In this document: positions 1 to 5,436 of the stretch, piece by piece
Layout of the letters: each line of letters begins with the position of its first letter
Position numbering within the stretch: the first letter of the stretch is position 1
NCBI GenBank assembly: GCA_902795755.1
Contig: CADBMO010000029.1
Location: forward strand, 1 to 5,436
Reading direction: 5' to 3'
Origin: an uncultured Erysipelotrichaceae bacterium
GTDB lineage: Bacteria > Bacillota_I > Bacilli_A > RF39 > UBA660
Length of the DNA: 5,436 nucleotides
Made by a program: the position numbers and the translations under genes
The notes under the pieces: model-generated
Told to the model about the DNA's origin: nothing
What the model saw: the letters and a program-made list of their open reading frames with translations, nothing else
The model's database searches: none

Positions 1-326
1 AAACTAATGATAAAATAGTTAATTATATTTTAGGTAATGGAAATGAAGCAGATCCTGAAAGGATAAAAAAGTATGAATATTATGTAAGTAATATAAAGTA
101 TTTAGATGATGAAAACATATTAAAATTAGCGCCTTATTATGTTATACCAACAAATTATTTTGTAATTGATTTTTTACGTAATGTAAAAAATATAACTAAT
201 ATAGAAATATTAAAAAATTTAGTTATAAAAACTAATGATGAAGAGATATTCAAATACTTTATTATGCTTCGCACAATAACGAAATATTCAGATAATGAAT
301 TAAGCGAGAAAAAGCCCATAAAATAG
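1..326 (+). CDS. Paralog 1 (P1): C-terminal part of a helical-repeat family protein of unknown function, 5' truncated by the window
   Basis: Reading from base 3 gives 107 codons ending in TAG at 324-326; the start lies outside the window. I do not recognise the product. It matches the last ~110 residues of the gene at 396-2084: a G-N-G-N-E motif (33-47), then I-K-Y-L-D-D and N-I-L-K-L-A-P-Y-Y (93-140), then a T-N-D repeat (T codon at 231). The G-x-G-N-E to T-N-D distance is 64 residues, as in the other family members. The protein ends in E-K-K-P-I-K, and these codons also form the left arm of the terminator. It looks soluble and helical, with no membrane segment. It is probably the last gene of its transcript. 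That it is a real gene is near certain from homology to its neighbours; its function is unknown. Confidence 0.9.
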   Translation, partial: TNDKIVNYILGNGNEADPERIKKYEYYVSNIKYLDDENILKLAPYYVIPTNYFVIDFLRNVKNITNIEILKNLVIKTNDEEIFKYFIMLRTITKYSDNELSEKKPIK

Positions 327-347
327 GGCTTTTTGCTTGCTTTTTTT
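309..347 (+). terminator. Intrinsic terminator overlapping the stop codon of P1
   Basis: AAAAAGCCC (309-317) pairs perfectly with GGGCTTTTT (326-334), giving a 9-bp stem around an 8-base loop. The right arm ends in a T run, and a second run of seven T's lies at 341-347. The hairpin includes the last four sense codons, and the final G of the TAG stop is the first base of the right arm. A ribosome at the stop codon would therefore cover the left arm. With A's on the left flank it could also work partly on the minus strand, but no minus-strand gene is present. Confidence 0.85.
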
Positions 348-365
348 ATACTTTTATGCTACTAT
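337..365 (+). promoter_or_regulatory. Possible sigma-A-type promoter for the P2-P3-P4 operon
   Basis: A promoter is expected here because a terminator separates P1 from P2. The best arrangement I see is a weak -35 TTGCTT (337-342), a 17-base spacer, and an extended -10 TGC-TACTAT (TG at 357-358, hexamer 360-365). An overlapping TATAAA (363-368) is a better -10 by itself but lacks a well-spaced -35. Transcription would start near 372, about 24 bases before the P2 start codon. Short A/T-rich matches are common by chance in such DNA, so this is tentative. Confidence 0.3.
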
Positions 366-379
366 AAACAGCAAAATTT

Positions 380-387
380 AAGGGGTG
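380..387 (+). promoter_or_regulatory. Ribosome binding site that fixes the P2 start
   Basis: AAGGGGTG is a good Shine-Dalgarno match, with 10 bases between its last G of the GGGG run (385) and the ATG at 396. It decides the start against an in-frame TTG at 333, which lies inside the terminator hairpin and has no Shine-Dalgarno sequence of its own. Confidence 0.8.
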
Positions 388-395
388 TTTTCACT

Positions 396-2084
396 ATGGA
401 AGAAAAAAGGGAAAAACAAATGGAGTATCTTGTAAATAAAAGCGATAAAAAGCGTATTAAAGAACAAGAAAAAGAAATAAGAAAACTAGCAAAAAAACAA
501 GATATAAAAACATACGTATCAAAGTATGGAAATAGTAAAGAAAGCATTGAAGAGTTTATTCATTATGTTTATACTAATTTACTGTATTTTAAATTTATAC
601 AATTTAATATAGATTTTTCAAAAGAAGCTAGAAATGTATTTAGTTTAATATCTAATGAAACTGCAGTTGATTTTTTAATGTATGGTAATTTTGATGCTTC
701 CTTTTCATCAGATGTGTTTATATCAAAGGATTATAACTTTAGAGAAAAATACGTTGTAAGTTTAATTGATAATAATATTGATTTTAAAGACGCATTAAAC
801 TTAGAAGCCAGATCATATTTTAAGCTTAATTATGATGTTGTTAACCTTGCTATTCAAAACGATAATTTATTAAACTTATTAGAAAGTTTTGACTTAGATA
901 ATTCTGATACAAAAACGGTTGAATACGTAAAAGAATATGGTCTAATAAAATATAAAGGTATGGACTTAATAAGATTTTTAAATTCTGTAGATTTTGATCT
1001 TAAAAATGATGAAGTTATTAAAATATCTAAAAAAGCAATCTATGATAATAAACCTAATATGATAAGTAGTGGTTTGATATATGATTTTTTTAACGCTATA
1101 TCAAAATTTGTTATATTTAAGAACTATGATTTAAGTATTATAAGAGATATTATTATTCCTACGAAAGATGAAAAATTAATAGGTGCATACATAATTTATT
1201 ACGGAGATTTAAATGTTAGTAAAGATGATTTTATGATGGCATGTAAATACTCTTGGAAAGCTGATAAGAATATTATAGAAAAATTTTTTGAATTATCACC
1301 ATTAGTCTTTAATAAAGATTATTTAAGATTATATTATGAATATGGTTGTTTTGAAAATCAAGATTATGATGAAGAAATAGATAATGAATACAATTCTTTT
1401 ATGACAATCGAATTTGGAGACATTAAAATTATATTAGAAGTTGTTAATAACATGATTAATACTCTTAATAATATTGTTTTGGATTCTTGTTATAAGAAAA
1501 GAATAAAAAAACTATCATATGGTAAACTAAATGATATTAATACCTATTTAAATAGAATTGAATATTTTATAGATATTTTAATCAATATTAATTTATTATC
1601 AAATAAAGAAAATGAAATGTTTGATAACGTTATTTCTAATTTTGTAGATTTATCTATTAACATGATGAAAAATAAATATTTTGATTCGTTTTTAGATCCT
1701 ATAGATATATTAAAAAACTATGAAATAAATAATAAATCAGTAAATGATAGAATCATTGATTATTTGTTGGGAGATTCAAATGAGGTTGATTTAAATAGGA
1801 TTTATAATTATAAAGATTCTATTTGTGACATTAAATATTTAGATGATAAAAACATATTAAAAATAGCACCATATTATATAACCGATGATAATTATTATTA
1901 TAAAAAGTTTATAAAAATGGTAGATAGAATATCTAATGCATCTATATTATATGATGTGGTTGATAAAACAAATAATATAGATATAATTTATGATTATATG
2001 CTTATATGTAAAGATAAAAAAAGTGTTAGAGAAAAATATTTTAGGGATAAAGATCATTCCTTTGAAAAAAAGCCAAAAAAATAA
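396..2084 (+). CDS. Paralog 2 (P2): 562-residue helical-repeat family protein of unknown function
   Basis: ATG at 396 follows AAGGGGTG; the stop is TAA. I do not recognise the family. Residues 1-45 are a Lys/Glu-rich, probably helical tail. Residues ~50-230 are predicted helical by composition but do not align by eye with P3 or P4. From ~235 the three full-length paralogs are collinear: a first T-K-D repeat (T256), a block around F-G-D-I, then a C-terminal module with G-D-S-N-E (459-463), K-Y-L-D-D, K-I-A-P-Y-Y and a second T-N-N repeat (T525). The tail E-K-K-P-K-K closely resembles that of P1. No signal peptide, membrane span or catalytic motif is visible. It is the first gene of a likely operon with P3, 12 bases downstream. 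It may be a scaffold or binding protein, but that is only inferred from the solenoid-like look. Confidence 0.9.
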   Translation: MEEKREKQMEYLVNKSDKKRIKEQEKEIRKLAKKQDIKTYVSKYGNSKESIEEFIHYVYTNLLYFKFIQFNIDFSKEARNVFSLISNETAVDFLMYGNFDASFSSDVFISKDYNFREKYVVSLIDNNIDFKDALNLEARSYFKLNYDVVNLAIQNDNLLNLLESFDLDNSDTKTVEYVKEYGLIKYKGMDLIRFLNSVDFDLKNDEVIKISKKAIYDNKPNMISSGLIYDFFNAISKFVIFKNYDLSIIRDIIIPTKDEKLIGAYIIYYGDLNVSKDDFMMACKYSWKADKNIIEKFFELSPLVFNKDYLRLYYEYGCFENQDYDEEIDNEYNSFMTIEFGDIKIILEVVNNMINTLNNIVLDSCYKKRIKKLSYGKLNDINTYLNRIEYFIDILININLLSNKENEMFDNVISNFVDLSINMMKNKYFDSFLDPIDILKNYEINNKSVNDRIIDYLLGDSNEVDLNRIYNYKDSICDIKYLDDKNILKIAPYYITDDNYYYKKFIKMVDRISNASILYDVVDKTNNIDIIYDYMLICKDKKSVREKYFRDKDHSFEKKPKK

Positions 2085-2091
2085 GGAGGTG
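2083..2091 (+). promoter_or_regulatory. Consensus Shine-Dalgarno site of P3, overlapping the P2 stop
   Basis: AAGGAGGTG is a full-length consensus site. Its first two A's are the last two bases of the P2 stop codon TAA (2082-2084). Seven bases separate GGAGG from the ATG at 2097. The overlap suggests that ribosomes finishing P2 can re-initiate on P3, which would couple their expression. Confidence 0.9.
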
Positions 2092-2096
2092 TTTAT

Positions 2097-3833
2097 ATGT
2101 CTTCAGAAAAGAAAATGGATAAAAAAATGAAAAAGGCTATTTTAAATTGTGATTTAAAAACCTTTGAAGAATTATTTGACGATATTTACTCAAGTAATGA
2201 TGATGCTAAAATGGTTTATGTTTTCATAACTAAATATGCAAAATATCATAGTGCAGGATTAGATCCATTTAATGGTAATGATGACCTTTTTAAAAAAATG
2301 CCACAAAGTTTGTTGTATGAATTAATTTTAAATCATAAGACACAATGTTTTACTCGTTGTATTTTTAAGGCATTAAATGAAGATAATAAGGTTAAATACT
2401 TAAATACCATAATATCTTTTAATGATTTTAAAGGTAGAATATATGATTTAGATTATAATACAATTAATAAATATATTACTAAAGAATACATTGATAAGCT
2501 AATTGAATATGATAAAGATAAATATTATACTAATCGTCTTTTATCGCTTTTAAAATATTATTATCCAGAGGATGAAGAATTAAAAAAATACATCTTAGAT
2601 TATTTAATTAAAGAACATGGTAAAAAGATAATTATCAATATAATAAGAGATTATCAAGAAATAAAAGGTGGTAAAGCCATAATAAATTTAGTTAAAGATA
2701 GTATTATATCACCAAGGCCTAACTATGATAAAGAATTAGATAATGATTATTATAATTCTAATTATTATTATAAAGATATTTCTGATAAAAATATATTTCA
2801 TAATGACAACGTAAATTACATAGTATCTTATAATATTATTAAAGAATATGTTTCAAGGTACAAAGAAATTAAAACGCTAATTCACGGATTGGATTTTGTT
2901 TTAGATACAAATGATAATAATTTATTTACATATTACTATTTGTTAAACTATAAGAATTTACCTATACCTGATAAATATAAGTTATCTGTAATATGCAAAA
3001 AATGTAATTATAATAACAAAAAAGAATTTAAGGAGTTTTTAGACTATTATATATCATATTATAAAGGTACTATTGTTGATATTAAGCCAATACTTAAGCA
3101 TAGGTATGATTTATGTGATATAGATGGTTTTGAGTTTAATGACTTATTTAAAATAGGTGATATTGATGATATTTTACTGGTCATAAAAGATAATATTAGT
3201 AAATTAAAAGAAGCAATAGCATCTCCTTTATATTTATCTCAAAAAACATCTGTTAAACAATCAAATAAAGCGGCTAGATTACAAATAATATTTAAAAATA
3301 CTATAAAAATGGCAGATGCTATTAAAGATAGAGTTGACGTTCATGATTACATTGATGAGTTATATGATATTTTAAAAGCGTCTAATTATTTTTATAATAA
3401 TAATTTAAACGTTTTATACATGGCAGAAAATACTGTTTGTTTAAGTGATAGAATTTGTAATGACATTGTAAGTTTTATACTAGGTGATGGAAATGAGGCT
3501 AATACAAATAGAATAATATATTTAAAAGATAAGATAAAAAATATTAGATCATTGGATGAGGAGAGTCTAATTAAATTAACTAGTGAATTGTTAAAAACAA
3601 AAGATTATGATTTGATTTTATCATTTTTAGAAAACACTGCATGGCATAGTAACATACAAGTACTTGAAGATATGATAGTTAATACTAATGATTTAAATAT
3701 AATTGCTGAATATATTTATCTTACAAAAGATAGAGATTTATTAAAAAAGAAATTTGTAGATAAAGATAAATATTTAAATTATTGTGTAGATAATAATATA
3801 AGAAAAAAATATGAAATAAATAAAGTGTTTTAA
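2097..3833 (+). CDS. Paralog 3 (P3): 578-residue helical-repeat family protein of unknown function
   Basis: The ATG follows a consensus Shine-Dalgarno site; the stop is TAA. The family is not recognised. It aligns end to end with P4: K-K-M-P..LL near residue 65, D-F-K-G-R-I-Y-D-L, L-I-K-E-H-G-K (H174), then R-P-N-Y-D followed by Y-Y-N-S-N-Y-Y (207-225). The first T-N-D repeat has T271. A block with R-Y-D-L and I-G-D-I-D-D follows, then the C-terminal module with G-D-G-N-E (463-467), S-L-I-K-L-T and a second T-N-D repeat (T530). The C-terminal tail is longer than in P2. The N-terminus is short and Lys-rich. A lone C-x-x-C (300-303) is not shared with the other copies. There is no signal peptide, membrane segment or enzyme signature. 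It is the middle gene of the P2-P3-P4 operon, with P4 21 bases downstream. Coding status is certain; the role is unknown. Confidence 0.93.
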   Translation: MSSEKKMDKKMKKAILNCDLKTFEELFDDIYSSNDDAKMVYVFITKYAKYHSAGLDPFNGNDDLFKKMPQSLLYELILNHKTQCFTRCIFKALNEDNKVKYLNTIISFNDFKGRIYDLDYNTINKYITKEYIDKLIEYDKDKYYTNRLLSLLKYYYPEDEELKKYILDYLIKEHGKKIIINIIRDYQEIKGGKAIINLVKDSIISPRPNYDKELDNDYYNSNYYYKDISDKNIFHNDNVNYIVSYNIIKEYVSRYKEIKTLIHGLDFVLDTNDNNLFTYYYLLNYKNLPIPDKYKLSVICKKCNYNNKKEFKEFLDYYISYYKGTIVDIKPILKHRYDLCDIDGFEFNDLFKIGDIDDILLVIKDNISKLKEAIASPLYLSQKTSVKQSNKAARLQIIFKNTIKMADAIKDRVDVHDYIDELYDILKASNYFYNNNLNVLYMAENTVCLSDRICNDIVSFILGDGNEANTNRIIYLKDKIKNIRSLDEESLIKLTSELLKTKDYDLILSFLENTAWHSNIQVLEDMIVNTNDLNIIAEYIYLTKDRDLLKKKFVDKDKYLNYCVDNNIRKKYEINKVF

Positions 3834-3841
3834 CATATATT

Positions 3842-3848
3842 AGGGGGT
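3842..3848 (+). promoter_or_regulatory. Shine-Dalgarno site of P4
   Basis: AGGGGGT, with seven bases between the last G (3847) and the ATG at 3855. The 21-base gap after the P3 stop holds only this site, with no hairpin or promoter, so P4 is most likely co-transcribed with P3. Confidence 0.8.
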
Positions 3849-3854
3849 TAAAAT

Positions 3855-5436
3855 ATGTTTGAAGATGCAAAAAAAGAAATAGCAAAAAAACGTGCTGTTC
3901 ATAATAGAAGTTTTAAAGAATATTATGATGTTTATGCTAATTATTATGGTAGTGTTCAAGCTGAGCTAAATAAACATGCATTAATAAGGGATTTTGTTAG
4001 AGATGTTGCAGGTGGCAAAACCGAAGGAATGTATAAGGCAATAAAAAAAATTCCTGATGAAACCTTATTAGATATGCTTTATAACTATTTTGATTATTAC
4101 TTTCAACATAATTTGATAGGTGGTTTAAGTAAAGAAAATGAACAAGAATATATTTATCATATAATGGATTTAAAAGATTTTGAGGAAAGGATTGATTTAT
4201 TTTGTAGTAATCCATGGAATAATGACTTATTAGATAAAAAATATATTGATGCCTTAACCGAAAAAGGTTTATTGCATATTCTTCTTAAAAAAACTCCTAT
4301 TTCCAATAATGAATTAGAAAGCTATGCAATAGATTTGTTAATTAAAAAACACGGGAAAGATGGTGCAATTAAACTTCTTGGTCCAGCAACTAATAGATCG
4401 TTTGATCATTACAAAGTATTTTTAGAAAAAGTATTAACTACTAAAAGACCAAATTATGATATAAATTTAGAAAGTAGTTATTATAATAATAATTATTATT
4501 TTGATAATTATATATTTGATACAAAAGAAGAATACCAAAATAATTATAATTACATTTCAATGTTTAAAATAATTGATATTGTAATTGATAAATATGTTAA
4601 TGAATATAATTCCGACTTAACTGACTTGTATGAACTTATTAAAGCAACAAACGATGAATATTTAATCAATTATTTTACTTTAAAATCTTTTAAGTTTATT
4701 TTAAGTTATGATCATTCTATTAAAAATATAAATAAATATGTTTTTAAGGGAAATGAAGACCTTATACGTAGATTTCTTCTTGAGACAAAAGAAGATATAA
4801 AAATGTTAGACGTATGTGATATTTTATTTTATAGATATGATTTAGACATAGACTTTATTAAAACTATTATATCTAAATATAACATTAATGATGAAGAAAT
4901 ATTAAAGATAATCCAATGCTATGTTGATAGACTTAAAAATAGAATTGACGGTTTATTAAATTCAAAAATAACAATTAAAAAAACGGATGAAGTAGAAATA
5001 TTTGAAAATGAATTTAAACATGTATTAAAGTTTATATCAATATACCCATATCCAAAAAAGTTAAAAAACGAAATAGTGTATTTAATTAAACTTATGAATA
5101 GAGTTAATAATAAGATAAATCTTGATTTAAATATTTTTACGTTTATATGTGATTATAAAATTGAAAATGATGACGTTAGTAAAGAAGTGGTTGATTTCAT
5201 TATTGGTGTAGGAAATGAAGTTAATTATCAAAATATATATAGATATGAAAAAGAAATATTAAGTTTAAAATATTTAGATAATAATAGTTTAATAAAACTA
5301 ACTAAATGTTTAATTTCATTAAATGACAAAAAATTATTATTTAAGTTTTTAGAAAATAATTCAAAACATTTTGATATAACTATATTAAAAGATATTATTT
5401 TAAATACTAATGATAAAGATATTATTGCAGAATATG
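3855..5436 (+). CDS. Paralog 4 (P4): helical-repeat family protein of unknown function, 3' end beyond the window
   Basis: The ATG at 3855 starts a frame that stays open for 527 codons plus one base to the window edge. The family is not recognised. It aligns with P3 throughout: K-K-I-P..LL, K-D-F-E-E-R-I-D-L, K-Y-I-D-A-L, L-I-K-K-H-G-K (H166), R-P-N-Y-D followed by Y-Y-N-N-N-Y-Y (198-215), first T-N-D (T265), R-Y-D-L, G-V-G-N-E (451-455), K-Y-L-D, S-L-I-K-L-T and second T-N-D (T518). By comparison with P2 and P3, roughly 30-40 residues are missing. The N-terminus (A-K-K-E-I-A-K-K-R) is short and basic, as in P3. No signal peptide, membrane span or catalytic motif is seen. The one in-frame Trp is TGG. 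It is the third gene of the likely operon; whether more copies follow cannot be seen. Confidence 0.92.
   Translation, partial: MFEDAKKEIAKKRAVHNRSFKEYYDVYANYYGSVQAELNKHALIRDFVRDVAGGKTEGMYKAIKKIPDETLLDMLYNYFDYYFQHNLIGGLSKENEQEYIYHIMDLKDFEERIDLFCSNPWNNDLLDKKYIDALTEKGLLHILLKKTPISNNELESYAIDLLIKKHGKDGAIKLLGPATNRSFDHYKVFLEKVLTTKRPNYDINLESSYYNNNYYFDNYIFDTKEEYQNNYNYISMFKIIDIVIDKYVNEYNSDLTDLYELIKATNDEYLINYFTLKSFKFILSYDHSIKNINKYVFKGNEDLIRRFLLETKEDIKMLDVCDILFYRYDLDIDFIKTIISKYNINDEEILKIIQCYVDRLKNRIDGLLNSKITIKKTDEVEIFENEFKHVLKFISIYPYPKKLKNEIVYLIKLMNRVNNKINLDLNIFTFICDYKIENDDVSKEVVDFIIGVGNEVNYQNIYRYEKEILSLKYLDNNSLIKLTKCLISLNDKKLLFKFLENNSKHFDITILKDIILNTNDKDIIAEY

Larger units (their letters stand above)
1..5436 (+). 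repeat. Tandem array of four paralogous genes (P1-P4)
   Basis: Four consecutive same-strand genes share one protein architecture, judged by collinear motifs: G-x-G-N-E-like, then K-Y-L-D or an equivalent, then T-N-D, with 64-65 residues between the first and last in every copy. P1 and P2 are closest to each other, and P3 and P4 likewise. The first and last copies are cut by the window, so the array may continue on either side. The pattern points to local duplication followed by divergence. Confidence 0.85.

Noticed and set aside
333..395. In-frame TTG start at 333 that would extend P2 by 21 residues and give it a hydrophobic, signal-like N-terminus.
   Set aside because: The TTG sits inside the terminator hairpin of P1, has no Shine-Dalgarno sequence, and the extension would translate through the putative promoter and the good ribosome binding site of the ATG at 396.
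362..547. Minus-strand reading frame of 61 codons.
   Set aside because: It lies opposite the start of P2, with no ribosome binding site or recognisable protein content. It is an antisense shadow of Lys-rich coding sequence.
1362..1394. P2 D-Y-D-E-E-I-D-N-E-Y-N looks like the N-Y-D-K-E-L-D-N-D-Y-Y-N part of the P3 motif.
   Set aside because: It is at residue 323 of P2 but at ~209 of P3. It falls in the region that aligns with the later R-Y-D-L block of P3 and P4, so composition-driven chance is more likely than homology.
2064..2091. Possible terminator at the end of P2, matching the one after P1.
   Set aside because: No stem longer than two base pairs can be formed, and a consensus ribosome binding site follows the stop directly, so read-through into P3 is expected.
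2746..2780. A/T-rich runs such as the TAT/AAT stretch in P3 (and 4476-4514 in P4) as microsatellite or phase-variation tracts.
   Set aside because: They are imperfect, encode the conserved Y-Y-N-x-N-Y-Y motif in both proteins, and are not pure short-unit repeats likely to slip.
2994..3005. C-K-K-C (C-x-x-C) in P3, a possible zinc or redox site.
   Set aside because: There is only one such pair, it is not conserved in P2 or P4, and no second pair is nearby.
3997..4215. Minus-strand reading frame of 72 codons.
   Set aside because: It lies wholly opposite P4, which is clearly coding by homology to P3. There is no independent support for an antisense gene.
1..5436. Mycoplasma-type code with TGA as tryptophan, suggested by the base composition.
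   Set aside because: The tryptophans I read in P2, P3 and P4 are all TGG, and no in-frame TGA was found in any of the four genes.

Overview
The window is very AT-rich (by eye about one quarter G+C or less) and is densely coded on the + strand only. Strong purine-rich Shine-Dalgarno sites (AAGGAGGTG and variants), an intrinsic terminator, AGA-dominated arginine use and Asn/Lys/Ile/Tyr-rich proteins suggest a low-GC Firmicute or Mollicute-related Bacilli genome. Every tryptophan I read is TGG, all three visible stops are TAG or TAA, and there is no in-frame TGA, so nothing indicates a reassigned code. The counts are small, and genus cannot be inferred.

Layout: (1) positions 1-326 hold the last 107 codons of a gene (paralog 1, P1), closed by a terminator hairpin that includes its stop codon. 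(2) A gap of about 70 bases holds a possible promoter and a ribosome binding site. (3) Three consecutive genes follow: P2 (396-2084), P3 (2097-3833) and P4 (3855 to the window edge, still open). Gaps are 12 and 21 bases with good Shine-Dalgarno sites and no terminator between them, so P2-P3-P4 look like one operon.

All four genes encode members of one protein family that I do not recognise. The full-length members are about 560-580 residues, apparently cytosolic (no signal peptide or membrane segment), rich in Lys/Asp/Asn/Tyr, and look all-helical and solenoid-like. A G-x-G-N-E-like motif lies 64-65 residues before a T-N-D motif near the C-terminus in all four. A second T-N-D helical repeat sits near residues 256-271 of each full-length copy. 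P1 and P2 form one subgroup (KYLDD...NILK.APYY and an EKKPxK tail). P3 and P4 form another (SLIKLT, RPNYD...YYNxNYY) and align end to end.

The notable content is this tandem paralog array of unknown function. Two further points stand out: the shared tail of P1 and P2, which is terminator stem in one gene and leads into the next gene's Shine-Dalgarno site in the other, and the internal duplications within the proteins. No enzyme motif, mobile element, RNA gene or CRISPR array was seen.
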